From positions 1 to 64,000 of the forward strand of contig CAMWYR010000008.1 in NCBI GenBank assembly GCA_947178505.1: 64,000 bases of DNA, in the 5' to 3' direction. Shown here one piece after another: positions 18,161 through 29,590 of the stretch. Both the position numbers and the translations under genes were made by a program. Within the stretch, counting starts at the first letter, position 1; every line of letters starts with the position of its first letter. The stretch is from an uncultured Muribaculaceae bacterium (lineage in GTDB: Bacteria > Bacteroidota > Bacteroidia > Bacteroidales > Muribaculaceae). The notes under the pieces are model-generated. The model was not told the DNA's origin. It ran no database searches and worked only from the letters and a program-made list of their open reading frames with translations.

Positions 18161-19294
18161 TCAAACCGGGAGCACAAGCAAAGGAATATCCTTCTCAAAG
18201 AGAATCTTATGCGCGAGCGTCGGCCTGAAGAAACGCGAGAAAGCACTCGATTTCTTGTTGGGCACAATGATGAGCTGCACATCATGAGATGCGAGGAATG
18301 CCTTCATAGATGCCTCAAACTTGCCTTTTCCAAGCTCGGCAGCCGCAAACTCGGCTGTCGGATAACTCTGAGAGAAAGCATTTGCAAGATCGTCGAGCGA
18401 TCTGAATGTGCTGTCGAGAGGACGTTCGCTGGCGGGAAGCAGCCAGACCTTGGCTGCAGGGTAATCGAATATGCGCATCAACGCGCGGACATTTACTATG
18501 TCAATCGGCGTGAGCGTGCAGAAGATAATTATGTTCTTTATCTTCTCCAGAGCAGACAGATGACACTCCTCAGGCACCGTGAATACCGGCACACGACACG
18601 AATCTATCACCTCCGCCGTGACACTGCCGATCAGGTCGGATTCTTTCTTATTGATGCCCCGGGTGGCCATCACCACCATCACAGGCTTGTTCTGCCGACA
18701 ATATTCCTCTATCACCTGCTCGGGGATTCCCTCAATCAGGGAAGTGGAGAAATGAATATCGGGCACGGTGCCCTCTTTCTGGGCCTTCTCAATCTGAGCC
18801 TTGAATTTTGCCAGCTGACGGGAACAAATCTTATAGACATCCTCGCCTTCCTGCACCTCCTCTGCTATCACCATCTCGCCGGTGCCGTCAATTTCATCGT
18901 CGTAAGGCTCGGAGGGGAAAGTGGGGACAATATATGAATGAAGCACCACCGGCTCGCAATTGAATTTCTGTGCTATTGAGAATCCAATCTTCACTGCCAG
19001 AAGACTGGCGGGAGAAAAATCGACGGGAATGAGTAAAATATTACTCATACCCGTCATTTTCATTACCATAGCCGGAGCAGAGGCCATCTGGCCGCTCTCC
19101 AGTATTTTAAGTCCGAGTTCAAGCGACGCAAACGGAATCCTAACCTCCTTCGCCATAGGAGCAGAGCCGCACTGACCTGCCGGAAAATCAGCAAGTTCAA
19201 CCTTGATGCCGTGAAATTCCAGAATTTCACGGAGACGGTCGGCACGTTGCGGAGAATGCACCACAAGGGTAAAGAACTGATCGGTAGGGGCCAT
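18161..19294 (-). CDS. Universal stress protein family (tandem Usp-like) with extra N-terminal domain
   Basis: 'ILLIPVDFSPASLLAVKIGFSIAQKF', 'VMVVMATRGINKKESDLIGSVTAEVIDSCRVPVFTVP', second C-terminal Usp-like half; ATG at 19294 preferred over the TTG at 19306. Confidence 0.8.
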   Translation of the reverse strand: MAPTDQFFTLVVHSPQRADRLREILEFHGIKVELADFPAGQCGSAPMAKEVRIPFASLELGLKILESGQMASAPAMVMKMTGMSNILLIPVDFSPASLLAVKIGFSIAQKFNCEPVVLHSYIVPTFPSEPYDDEIDGTGEMVIAEEVQEGEDVYKICSRQLAKFKAQIEKAQKEGTVPDIHFSTSLIEGIPEQVIEEYCRQNKPVMVVMATRGINKKESDLIGSVTAEVIDSCRVPVFTVPEECHLSALEKIKNIIIFCTLTPIDIVNVRALMRIFDYPAAKVWLLPASERPLDSTFRSLDDLANAFSQSYPTAEFAAAELGKGKFEASMKAFLASHDVQLIIVPNKKSSAFSRFFRPTLAHKILFEKDIPLLVLPV

Positions 19295-19317
19295 AGCGTC
19301 GGGCAACTTGACTTTAC

Positions 19318-19578
19318 TTATTTTTTATTATTCTCTTCTTCGAGGATCTTGACAGCCATATCGTAGATCGTGGTGTCATCAAGCACTACGATTCCGCCAT
19401 CGGGACCCGGCTCAATGTGAAGACCTGCATTCTTACCAAACTGATAATTAACGCCACCAAAATAATTGCGTACTGTCTGAACTGTAACATTGAGGGCATC
19501 GGCGATGCGGTGTGTGGCTCCATCGGGCAGACTGTCTTTGAGACGACGGAGTTCGTTGAAACTGATGGTCTTACTCAT
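19318..19578 (-). CDS. Small putative HTH DNA-binding protein
   Basis: 86 aa; 'THRIADALNVTVQTVRNYFGG' resembles a helix-turn-helix. Confidence 0.6.
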   Translation of the reverse strand: MSKTISFNELRRLKDSLPDGATHRIADALNVTVQTVRNYFGGVNYQFGKNAGLHIEPGPDGGIVVLDDTTIYDMAVKILEEENNKK

Positions 19579-19852
19579 AACTATTAGGATTTTAGTAATT
19601 TATATGTGAGTTTTTCGCTGGAGAGTCTTTCTTCAACTGTCGGAGATGTCAACTTCAACGCGCAGTCTTTCTAAATTCTGACGAAGTTGGCCTCTCTTCA
19701 TTTGCTAAATTAACCAAAATTTTTGATTATTCAAAAGTTTTGTCAAATTATTGCTTATGTTGTAGAACATACTTTCTTTTTACTCCCCATTGTCCCATCA
19801 ATCTAATAATCTCATTTTTCGATACGAAACGACCGAGCATAAGCGAGGAGAC

Positions 19853-20671
19853 TCACTTTTCCACCGGCTCGAAATCCTCTGCCTTTATCCAGCCGATAAA
19901 GTCGGAATTGAGACGCACCTTATACCACTGAGGATTATCCACGCCTTCGGGGAAGATATCGAGCACAGTCATCACTGTGCCTTTCGTGAGATTTATCTGC
20001 CCCTCCTTTGATTCATCGGAGGCCTCGGTATGGAGCTTAACCTTAGCAGCCGTTATCACCCCCTCGCTCGATTTATATCCGGATCCCATGAAGGCAAATA
20101 TGAGCATTACGAGGCATATTCCGAGCGCACAGAATCCGCCGAAGAAACCGATCTTGCGGAGCAGCACGTTCTCAACGAAGATATAGAGAGCCACCGCACC
20201 GATGAAAAGGATGAATGCGCCGGCTGCGATTCCGGCCCACGCGTCCGACGATACGCGCCGCTCTATAAAATAGCGGATATTTCCGAAAAATGAACGAGAC
20301 TCGGGTTCGAGCGAGAATTTCTTGCCGCGGAGTTCCGATTTATTCGCCTCCGTCACCTTGTAGCGTATATAGCTGATGTTATCCTTGAGTTTTTTATCCG
20401 AAGGATTCAGTCGCAATGCCCTCTGATAGGACAGCATTGCACGGCCATAGTCGCCTCCTTTTGTATAAGCATTCCCGAGATTAAAGAGAATCTCAGGGGA
20501 CGAGCCCGAATGCCCGATCACATAGTTATAGCTATCTATCGCACGCGCAAACTCTCCGGCATTATAAGCCGAATCAGCATCAGCCGCAGTCAGTTCCTGC
20601 GCTCCGGCAGTAAACGGGGCAAAAAGGCCCGCAATGAGAGTCATTATGCAGAGAATATAAAGTCTTTTCAT
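19853..20671 (-). CDS. batE: BatE-like TPR protein with TM and SH3-like C-terminus
   Basis: TPRs 'ILFNLGNAYTKGGDYGRAMLSYQRALRLNPSDKKL'; C-term SH3-like 'KVKLHTEASDESKEGQINLTKGTVMTVLDIF'; position in bat operon. Confidence 0.8.
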   Translation of the reverse strand: MKRLYILCIMTLIAGLFAPFTAGAQELTAADADSAYNAGEFARAIDSYNYVIGHSGSSPEILFNLGNAYTKGGDYGRAMLSYQRALRLNPSDKKLKDNISYIRYKVTEANKSELRGKKFSLEPESRSFFGNIRYFIERRVSSDAWAGIAAGAFILFIGAVALYIFVENVLLRKIGFFGGFCALGICLVMLIFAFMGSGYKSSEGVITAAKVKLHTEASDESKEGQINLTKGTVMTVLDIFPEGVDNPQWYKVRLNSDFIGWIKAEDFEPVEK

Positions 20672-20709
20672 TTTAGAAGAGTTTAATGCAGGTCGTGACG
20701 ACCCGGTGA

Positions 20710-22560
20710 TCAGTCCTGTTTGGAGTTTGACTTTCTGAATTCTTTCTCAAGGGCGTTGATGATATCGGTAGCCTTGTCGTAGGCCTGCGAAAGCGACTCA
20801 CTTCCGGCGGCCGAGGAATATTTGGCAAATTCTGCATTATCAATCTCGGCGATGAGGCTATCAATAGATGCGGCGGAGATGTTACGGTCGGTAAGCACCT
20901 GCCGGATATTATCACGGAGAAGCTCAGACGTCGGCATTTTCAGTTTGTCACCCAGATAGCCCCAGAGCGCGAGCAATACTTCATCGTAGAATTTTTCACG
21001 GTCGTTCTTAGCCATCGCAGCGGCCGCTTTATTAAGACGTCTGCGAGCCATCTTATTGGCCCGGCGCATGTTGAGGGCAGCCATGTCGGCGTGCATTCCT
21101 ACATACCGGCGATAGAGCACGACTGCCACAGCAAGCGCTATGGCGGGCACGATATAGAACAGCCAGTAGGCGAACGTCGTTACCCACGGACGCGAGCTCT
21201 TTATCAGTCTGGAGTTATCTACTTTCATCAGATCAGAATCGAATCTGGGGGCACGGGGGACAGAGGATGCCGCTGCGGAGCCCTTTCCGACATTGATGGA
21301 GTAGCTCTTAGCGACGGAAGTCTCATATTTTCCGGTCTCGGGATTGAAATAGACGAGTTTAACTTCAGGGATTGTAAATTTGCCCTCATCAAGGGGCATG
21401 AAGGAATAGTCAAAGGCTACCTTTCCCGATGTGTTGGAGGAGCCAACGGTGATGTCCTGAGTGGCCTTTGGAGTCGTCACTTCGATTTCCGGCGGATAGA
21501 GGGCGTCGAGATCGGGGAGCTCGATATATTTCAGGTTGCCGGATCCGGAAACGGTGTAGACGATTGAGCCGGCCTCATTGGTCTTGAAGTCTTTGTTGTT
21601 GAGGTGAGAGGAGATTGAAAACTTACCAACGCCACCGGAGAAATCTGCCGGTTTAGGTTCAGGAAGGGCCTTCACGTTGACCACAAGATCGTTTGGCGTC
21701 ACGTTGAGCTGCAGCGGAGTTGTGTATGAAAGACTACCCCAGAACTCATCGTGATAATATTCACGCTGACTGACCGAGACGGTATATGTATTGCCTACCA
21801 CACGCAGGCTGCCGGTCATCTGCGGGAAGATAATATACCTTGCAACTACGGCAGATTTGTATGTCTGCCCGTTGACCGACTCAAAAGACCAGGATGTGGA
21901 GATATCATCCGACTGCTCCACGACGAAACCGTCGAACTTCGGCGATGAAGTTGCACCGAGGAAGTTGAGTCCGTCGTAGGTAGTGTATATCTTAAGCGTA
22001 TAGACGAGCGCCTGCTGCTCATAAACGGTGCTTGAGGATACGCTGGCCTTCAGGAACAGGTTGGCGTCGCCCTTGCCTATAAATTTCGGCTTGGAATCGT
22101 CGGAACTATCCTGATCCTGTTGTGAGCCGGCGTTCTGCTGAGCATTACGGCGACTGCCACCCTGATCCTGAGACGAACCTACGCCACCGATGCTGTATCT
22201 CACCTGATTGCTACGCGCGTCACCGATCGCCACGGGCCCGGCAGTATATGATCCGGCGTCAGTAGCTCGGTATGTCGCTTCCCAACGGCCTGAATAACTG
22301 CCGCGCGTAACGCCGTTGACTGTATAAGTGGAGGCGCTTCCACTCATCATATCAAAATAGACAAGACGTGCGCCGGAAAGTTCCGGAGCCTTCGGCTGCA
22401 CTGTTGCATCCTGCACGTCAATCGAAAGGTAGAACAGATCTCCTACCTCAATCTTACTCTTTCCGCGTTGCGGAGAGACTGAAATCCTTACGGATGCCGC
22501 CTCCGCCAGCACAGACAGAAGCGACATTATAAATATTAATATAGAAATCCTTTTTGACAT
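20710..22560 (-). CDS. batD: BatD family protein
   Basis: 'SVSPQRGKSKIEVGDLFYLSIDVQDATVQ..PELSGARLVY', C-terminal TM and cytoplasmic region; operon context; ATG at 22560. Confidence 0.88.
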   Translation of the reverse strand: MSKRISILIFIMSLLSVLAEAASVRISVSPQRGKSKIEVGDLFYLSIDVQDATVQPKAPELSGARLVYFDMMSGSASTYTVNGVTRGSYSGRWEATYRATDAGSYTAGPVAIGDARSNQVRYSIGGVGSSQDQGGSRRNAQQNAGSQQDQDSSDDSKPKFIGKGDANLFLKASVSSSTVYEQQALVYTLKIYTTYDGLNFLGATSSPKFDGFVVEQSDDISTSWSFESVNGQTYKSAVVARYIIFPQMTGSLRVVGNTYTVSVSQREYYHDEFWGSLSYTTPLQLNVTPNDLVVNVKALPEPKPADFSGGVGKFSISSHLNNKDFKTNEAGSIVYTVSGSGNLKYIELPDLDALYPPEIEVTTPKATQDITVGSSNTSGKVAFDYSFMPLDEGKFTIPEVKLVYFNPETGKYETSVAKSYSINVGKGSAAASSVPRAPRFDSDLMKVDNSRLIKSSRPWVTTFAYWLFYIVPAIALAVAVVLYRRYVGMHADMAALNMRRANKMARRRLNKAAAAMAKNDREKFYDEVLLALWGYLGDKLKMPTSELLRDNIRQVLTDRNISAASIDSLIAEIDNAEFAKYSSAAGSESLSQAYDKATDIINALEKEFRKSNSKQD

Positions 22561-22623
22561 CACTCAAAAGAATTTAATTAGTTCTCTTTGATAATCATGT
22601 TTACATCACAACCCGAGCGGAGG

Positions 22624-23568
22624 TTATACAGACATTCTGTCGCGCTTCGCTGTGGTCGACTTAACTTCAACCGTGATAGGATCTGACTGAATCACCTCAA
22701 ACTTACCGCTCGCCGTATTGAAGAACCGGAAGGATACCGGCCCTATCTCCGCATTCTTCTCCGACTCCGGGATAAAAATCATCTCGAGCACAAATTCCGT
22801 CACCATCCGGCCATCTGCGAAAAGTTCCTTTCGTTCATCGGATACGGATTTAAGACGCACTCCGTCGGAAAACGCACTCCTATATTCCGGCATCTCATCC
22901 GTACTGATCGTGCCGGGGCCGGAGATAATGAGCAATGCCACTGCCTCCTCACCCGCGAAAATATCGCCGGGGGGCAGTTCCGTGCGTATTGAGAACTCCC
23001 CTACCGAACCGGCAAAACCATCTTTATTGTTTGATCGGGGTATCTTACGCACCTTGACACTCTGTTTTGAGGCCGAGGGATAATGCTTTACAGTGCGCGA
23101 GCTTCTTACGCGCCCCCAGAAGGGATCATCGACAATAACAGGTTCTGAAAGGCCCACCTCATACGTGGGAAGTGTGAGCGAATAGTTGCCCGCTTCAGGA
23201 AATGAAATGACGAAAGTCTCCAACGGAACTGCATAATACTGTCTGCCCTTGATCTCCTTTCTTTCAGGCTTACGGCGGATATTCACCTGACGCAGCACTT
23301 CAAATTCGCCCTTGTCGAGTTGCAGGTCGGAACGTCGGGAAATGTAGGCTATTTCGGGAAATTCTGTATAGAGCATCACGGTGGCCGTGACGGGCTGATG
23401 CTCATATACGTTCCCCACCTGAAGCTCACATCCTATAAAAGCCGTCCGGTCGTTCCTGTCGGCACCGCAGGCAATAAAGTGTACATAAAACGCCAGCAAA
23501 ACAACAACGATTGTTTTACCGACGCTCATTAGCTTTCCGAAAGGGCGAAATCTGCTACCCATATTCAA
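22624..23568 (-). CDS. Shorter BatD-like protein
   Basis: 314 aa; 'CELQVGNVYEHQPVTATVMLYTEFPEIAYISRR' and 'VGEFSIRTELPPGDIFAGEEAVALLIISGPGTI' parallel BatD domains; lacks the BatD C-terminal TM region. Confidence 0.65.
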   Translation of the reverse strand: MNMGSRFRPFGKLMSVGKTIVVVLLAFYVHFIACGADRNDRTAFIGCELQVGNVYEHQPVTATVMLYTEFPEIAYISRRSDLQLDKGEFEVLRQVNIRRKPERKEIKGRQYYAVPLETFVISFPEAGNYSLTLPTYEVGLSEPVIVDDPFWGRVRSSRTVKHYPSASKQSVKVRKIPRSNNKDGFAGSVGEFSIRTELPPGDIFAGEEAVALLIISGPGTISTDEMPEYRSAFSDGVRLKSVSDERKELFADGRMVTEFVLEMIFIPESEKNAEIGPVSFRFFNTASGKFEVIQSDPITVEVKSTTAKRDRMSV

Positions 23569-23616
23569 ATCAATTTCCTGATTATCGGGAGTAAAGGTGA
23601 GGTGACCATCATGACG

Positions 23617-24390
23617 TTACCAGCGACGCGAAGAAGACGCGGAAGATGCAGCATTCTTGCCCTGCCCTTTCTGCACTCGTGCGCGTGTTGCGCTTTCTTT
23701 ATTGTCCATTGCTTTAAGGATGCGTTCGGCCGATTGCTGACTGATGTTATTGTCTTTCGGCTGCTCCTTCTTATCCTGCTGCTGATTCTGATCCTTATTC
23801 CGGTCCTTGTTCTGATCCTTGTTCTGATCCTTATTCTGGTCTTTATCCTTATCCTGATCCTTATCTTTATCCTTATCCTGATCCTTATTCTGGTCCTGCT
23901 GCTTCTTCAGATTCAGCTGAGCGATGCGCAGATTTTTTCTTGCCTTATCGTCGGAGGGATCGATCCGGAGGGCCTGCTTGTAGTAATCGATAGCCTTCTG
24001 GAAATCCCGGGCCTTAAATTCGATATTGCCAAGATTTAGATTTGCCTTTGCTGCGAGTCCCGGCTTTTCTTTTGCGAGCGCGGCCACGTTAGCAAAATCT
24101 TTCTTTACGGCATCGAGCTTTGCTTTCACAGTTGCCGATGTGTCAGCCAAGTTCGTGATTTGTCTCACCCGGCTTAATCCGAGATTATAGCGGGCTTCTG
24201 CTGAACCTGAATTTTCATTGAGCGCGCGTTCGTAGAAGCTCTGAGCCTCCACGAAATTGCGCTCCTTATAGGCATCGTTGCCCATATTAATGAAACGGCG
24301 CTCCTTGCGCGTGGATTCAGCGGCATCCGCCTCAACAGCGGACAATACGAAAACTCCGACGAGCATCAGGATGATATATTTCAGTTTCAT
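23617..24390 (-). CDS. batC: BatC-like TPR protein with Lys/Asp/Gln low-complexity tract
   Basis: TPRs 'ARYNLGLSRV', 'LNLGNIEFKARDFQKAIDYYKQALRIDPSDDKARKNL'; KDQDKDKDKDQDKDKDQNKD tract. Confidence 0.8.
   Translation of the reverse strand: MKLKYIILMLVGVFVLSAVEADAAESTRKERRFINMGNDAYKERNFVEAQSFYERALNENSGSAEARYNLGLSRVRQITNLADTSATVKAKLDAVKKDFANVAALAKEKPGLAAKANLNLGNIEFKARDFQKAIDYYKQALRIDPSDDKARKNLRIAQLNLKKQQDQNKDQDKDKDKDQDKDKDQNKDQNKDQNKDRNKDQNQQQDKKEQPKDNNISQQSAERILKAMDNKESATRARVQKGQGKNAASSASSSRRW
23780..23898 (-). repeat. Degenerate short tandem repeat encoding (N/D)KDQ residues in batC
   Basis: Repeated ATCCTTATTCTG / ATCCTTATC units on the + strand. Confidence 0.85.
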
Positions 24391-25430
24391 TTTGTCTCCT
24401 TTTTAAAGAATGTGATCTTGTCGAGCCATGTAATCTTTCTGTCGAGCAGGAAGATATCGGCGATTACGCAAGCGAGGGCAATCCAGAGGAAGATGGCGAA
24501 CAACTCATCGTGCTGGGAGTAGACGCTCGATTCCATCGCGGCCTTCTTGAGTGTAGAGAGGCGGGAGTCGAGTTCGTTGAGGGCATCGGAAGAAGAGGCG
24601 TTCACGTAGATACCCTTACCCTCCCTGGCAATTTCAGCAGCCAGACGGTCGTTAAGGGCGGTTCTGACCGGTTCGCCTGTCTGATCGTCGATCATCACTG
24701 AGCCGTTATCAGGAATTGTAACCGGCGTCGAAGAGCCGACACCAAGCACATCTACCTGCACTCCTTTCTTGACTGCATCCTTCACTGAATTCATCACGCC
24801 CTCCTGATCTTCGAGTTCCTCGGCATCAGTAATGAGAATTACGGCCTTGCCGAGATTCTTGTTATCGCTGAATGAATTCACGGCCATATCGAGAGCACTG
24901 GCGATGTTGGTGCCCTGCTCGGCGATCTGCGAGGGATCGATTGAATTGAGAAACATCTTGGCCGAGACATAGTCATTCGTGACGGGGATGAGCGTATAGG
25001 CCTGTCCGGCATACACGATCAGACCGACGCGGTCGTTGTCGAGACGGTTGATGAGTTTCTCAAGAATAATCTTTGCGGTGCGCATTCTTTCAGGGCCGTC
25101 GGGAGCATCTGTCGCGGAGGCCTTCATCGAGTTGGAGGCATCGACTGCAATTACGACCTCAATACCCTGTTTTATGGTCTTCTCATCCTTCACGCCACCC
25201 CACGGGCGAGCGAAAGCGAGGATGAGACAGGCGAGTGCCACGAGCTGGAGCGAGATCTTCAGCGGGGGCTTAAAGGGCGAGACGTCGGGCATCAGGGATG
25301 CTATGACCTCCGGCCGGCCGAACCTTTTCAATTTAACCCGGCGTGCATAACGGGCCCATACGTAGAGCAAACCTACGAGCGGCACGAGAAGCAGCAAGAG
25401 TAAGAAACCGGGATATGCGAAACTAAACAT
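24387..25430 (-). CDS. batB: BatB, VWA domain membrane protein
   Basis: 'EVVIAVDASNSMKASATDAPDGPERMRTAKIILEKLINRLDNDRVGLIVYAG' MIDAS; N- and C-terminal TMs. Confidence 0.88.
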   Translation of the reverse strand: MFSFAYPGFLLLLLLVPLVGLLYVWARYARRVKLKRFGRPEVIASLMPDVSPFKPPLKISLQLVALACLILAFARPWGGVKDEKTIKQGIEVVIAVDASNSMKASATDAPDGPERMRTAKIILEKLINRLDNDRVGLIVYAGQAYTLIPVTNDYVSAKMFLNSIDPSQIAEQGTNIASALDMAVNSFSDNKNLGKAVILITDAEELEDQEGVMNSVKDAVKKGVQVDVLGVGSSTPVTIPDNGSVMIDDQTGEPVRTALNDRLAAEIAREGKGIYVNASSSDALNELDSRLSTLKKAAMESSVYSQHDELFAIFLWIALACVIADIFLLDRKITWLDKITFFKKETK

Positions 25431-25442
25431 AGCTGACGAATA

Positions 25443-26420
25443 CTAAGGGATTCTGCGCAGGGCAGTATATCGGATTAGAAGCATGAGGCCGAACGCCACA
25501 AATGCAATAAGCACCCACGGCATGAAATTCTCTTCTGTCTGAGTGAAATTATTGACGTTGATCTTAGACTTTTCGAGGGCATCGATTTCCTCAAACACCT
25601 TACGCAAGGATTTCGAGTCGGTGGCCCGGAAGTATTTTCCTCCCGTGGCATTTGAAATGCCCTGAAGAGCGGCCTCATCAATTTTAGTTTCAATCGTCGT
25701 GGTAGAAAATCCATATGGATCGGTAATTGCAATCGAACCGTTGGTGCCCACGCCTATTGAATAAATACGGATACCTTTCTGACGGGCGATCTGGGCGGCG
25801 GTAGCCGGGGCCACATCGCCGGCATTGTTCGTGCCGTCGGTAAGCAGGATAATGCTCTTCGACTTTGCCTGGCCCGACACAAGGCGGTTGATCGCCGACG
25901 CAATACCATCGCCGATTGCCGTGCCGTCGCGCAGCGAGCCCTCCTTGGTGCCGTTGATGGCGTTGATAAGAGCAGCTTTGTCGGTGGTCAGTGGCATGAG
26001 AGAAAGGCTTTCGCCCGAGAACACCACATAGCCGATATTATCATTCGTGCGCTGCGACACGAACTTCGTGGCCACCTCCTTGGCTGCCTCCATGCGGTTA
26101 GGCTTGAGGTCGGTCGCGGTCATCGAGCCGGAGATATCCATGGCAAGCACGATATCCGTTCCCTCTATCGTTGACGAACGGAGGGAATCATGCTTCTGAG
26201 GGCGTGCCAGTGCCACTATCATCGCGCCTATGGCCGCGAGCTGAAGGAAAAAGCAGAAGTGCATCAGCACGACCTTTCCTTTCGCCCGGTAACGACGGAA
26301 CACGGCCACCGTCGAAACGCCTAACGATGGATTTGAATTACGCCACTTGGCAACATACCATACGATCAGGGGCACATATAGGATAAAGAGGAAGAATGCC
26401 CAAGGATGACGGAACATCAT
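25443..26420 (-). CDS. batA: BatA, VWA domain membrane protein
   Basis: 'DIVLAMDISGSMTATDLKPNRMEAAKEVATKFVSQRTNDNIGYVVFSGES'. Confidence 0.88.
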   Translation of the reverse strand: MMFRHPWAFFLFILYVPLIVWYVAKWRNSNPSLGVSTVAVFRRYRAKGKVVLMHFCFFLQLAAIGAMIVALARPQKHDSLRSSTIEGTDIVLAMDISGSMTATDLKPNRMEAAKEVATKFVSQRTNDNIGYVVFSGESLSLMPLTTDKAALINAINGTKEGSLRDGTAIGDGIASAINRLVSGQAKSKSIILLTDGTNNAGDVAPATAAQIARQKGIRIYSIGVGTNGSIAITDPYGFSTTTIETKIDEAALQGISNATGGKYFRATDSKSLRKVFEEIDALEKSKINVNNFTQTEENFMPWVLIAFVAFGLMLLIRYTALRRIP

Positions 26421-27457
26421 TTCGCACCCCCTTTCTCTTTTCTTTCTTTCGTGACTCTCAATGACACGGCCCCTCCAGGCGTTGCACCGGATACCTCGTT
26501 GTCCTGCACGGGATCAACAGGCTTGGTCTCCCTTACGAAACGCTCCGCATTCTCGAATGCAAGCACATTGTCATCAGGTAACGGACGCACTTTGGCAAAT
26601 TTCACAAAGTCGGCCATGTCGAGAATCTGACGGAAATACTGACGCTTGTCTTTGGTCTCCGGATTTTTATCAAGGCGCGCAAGAATCTGGCGCGAGGTCA
26701 TTTCGGTTGCATTGATTCCGAAGCGGCCATAGAGATATCTGCGGAGGATATCTGTGAGTTCCGTATAATACTCCTTTTCGTGCCCCTGCTGCCAGAGCTG
26801 ACGCGACTTAAGCACGGCAAGCGCCTCGACAGCCGCCTCATAGGGAGTGGGAAGAGGCTTCTTGGGAAGGATAGAACCCTCCTTGCGGTAACGGCGGAAA
26901 CCGAGCCAGAAGGCTGTGAGCGCCAGAAGCACGATGATTATCAGCCACCAGAAGTCAACCACCCAGTCGGGAAGGAAATCAAAGATCGACCATCCGGCGG
27001 GGTCGGCTGTGGAAGCGAAATCACCGATAGGTGTATCAGCCGTGGCTGCCACGGGATAGACCTTGAATGCCACACGATTGGATTCTACGGTGTCAGCACC
27101 ATTGACAAACGCAATGGCCGGCAACTGATAATAACCCGAATCAAATGCCTGCAGAGGGACATCGAGCGATATGTTGAGGCGCTCCCCTTCCGCCACCGTA
27201 TCAATCTTAGAGGGATAGCGGAGTTCGACGCTGTCGCCGCACACAGGGATAATTCCGTTCTCACGCACCTGAGAGAAGATAGGAAAATGGCCCTTGATAT
27301 TTCGGGGCTGTGACAGCGAAAGGTGAAGAGTGCTGATCCGCCCCATCTGGAGATTGACGGAGTCGAGAGAGGCCTTCACCGTTACGGGCGCCGCAAAAGA
27401 GGGTACCATCCCGAGGAGGGCCATTACCACCAGTATAAATAATTTCTTTAATGTCAT
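26417..27457 (-). CDS. Bat operon membrane protein of unknown function (DUF4381-like position)
   Basis: Signal peptide, beta domain, single TM 'WWLIIIVLLALTAFWLGF', cytoplasmic helical C-term; ATGA overlap with batA. Confidence 0.7.
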   Translation of the reverse strand: MTLKKLFILVVMALLGMVPSFAAPVTVKASLDSVNLQMGRISTLHLSLSQPRNIKGHFPIFSQVRENGIIPVCGDSVELRYPSKIDTVAEGERLNISLDVPLQAFDSGYYQLPAIAFVNGADTVESNRVAFKVYPVAATADTPIGDFASTADPAGWSIFDFLPDWVVDFWWLIIIVLLALTAFWLGFRRYRKEGSILPKKPLPTPYEAAVEALAVLKSRQLWQQGHEKEYYTELTDILRRYLYGRFGINATEMTSRQILARLDKNPETKDKRQYFRQILDMADFVKFAKVRPLPDDNVLAFENAERFVRETKPVDPVQDNEVSGATPGGAVSLRVTKERKEKGGAK

Positions 27458-27469
27458 GATGAAATCCGA

Positions 27470-28348
27470 TTATCTTGGCAATGCGCGGCGACGGAAGAGG
27501 CCGAGCAATGCCTTTACAAAATCTTCATCAGTGGCGACCGATGCGACATCAACGCCACAACGCTGGGTGTCGGAAGCGAGTTTCTGCTGACGGTCGTACC
27601 AGGCCTTGGCGTACTCCTTACGCACCTTTGATGAGCCGGTATCGATCCAGAGATCCTCACCCGTCTCCATATCCCGCATCCTCACGAGGCCGACATCGGG
27701 TATCTCCGCATCGCGGCGGTCGTAGACCTGAATTGCAGCAAGATCATGCTTGCGGTTGGCAATCGACATGCTCTTGAACCAGTCATGGCTGTCGATAAAG
27801 TCGGATATCAGGAAGGAGGTGGAGCGCTTCTTGATCACATTTGTAAGGAATCGCAGAGCCACATCTATATCAGTATCCCTGTTTTCCGGCTCAAAATTGA
27901 TAATTTCGCGAATAATCAGCAAAATATGCTTCCGGCCCTTTTTCGGGGGAATGAATTTCTCGATTTTATCGGAAAAGAAGATGACGCCGACCTTATCATT
28001 ATTCTGAATCGATGAGAAAGCGAGAGTGGCTGCGATCTCAGCCATCTTTTCTTTCTTAAGGTCGCCGCAGGCTCCGAAATTACGGCTCCCGCTGACATCG
28101 ATGAGCAGCATCACCGTGAGCTCGCGCTCCTCTTCATAGACCTTAACAAATGGCTTGTTATGACGTGAAGTGACATTCCAGTCGATATCACGCACATCAT
28201 CCCCGGGCTCATATTCCCTGACTTCGCTGAAAATCACGCCACGACCCTTGAAGGCGCTGTGATACTCACCGGCAAAGATATTCTGGCTGAGTCCACGCGT
28301 CTTTATCTCAATCTTGCGAATTTTCTTAAGAAGTTCGTTTGCGTCCAT
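27470..28348 (-). CDS. DUF58 domain protein
   Basis: 'GRGVIFSEVREYEPGDDVRDIDWNVTSRHNKPFVKVYEEERELTVMLLIDVSGS'. Confidence 0.92.
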   Translation of the reverse strand: MDANELLKKIRKIEIKTRGLSQNIFAGEYHSAFKGRGVIFSEVREYEPGDDVRDIDWNVTSRHNKPFVKVYEEERELTVMLLIDVSGSRNFGACGDLKKEKMAEIAATLAFSSIQNNDKVGVIFFSDKIEKFIPPKKGRKHILLIIREIINFEPENRDTDIDVALRFLTNVIKKRSTSFLISDFIDSHDWFKSMSIANRKHDLAAIQVYDRRDAEIPDVGLVRMRDMETGEDLWIDTGSSKVRKEYAKAWYDRQQKLASDTQRCGVDVASVATDEDFVKALLGLFRRRALPR

Positions 28349-28372
28349 AGAAATCAGTTAAGATGAGCCTTA

Positions 28373-29368
<996 letters not shown>

Positions 29369-29590
29369 AAGAAAACTTTACAAATAAATTTATTGCAGGA
29401 AATCGGAGGCCGGCCGGATTCAGGGGCGGAAGAGCATCGCTTCCTGACGTCTGAGGGCTGCTGGGAGCCGGGATGGGCCGAACTTCCCGGGTCGCCTCCC
29501 GATTTATTTGCAAAATTACTAATATTAAGTTAAAATGCACGTGAGTCTCTGTTAAATAACGTTTAGATGATTTATCCCAACTGTTAAAAA

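Noticed and set aside
18209-18937. 242-aa plus-strand ORF overlapping the Usp gene
   Set aside because: Antisense shadow ORF; H/R-rich sequence with no family resemblance.
23780-23898. Repeat tract considered as a CRISPR or regulatory array
   Set aside because: Units are 6-12 nt, no spacers, and it is coding (K/D/Q tract in batC).
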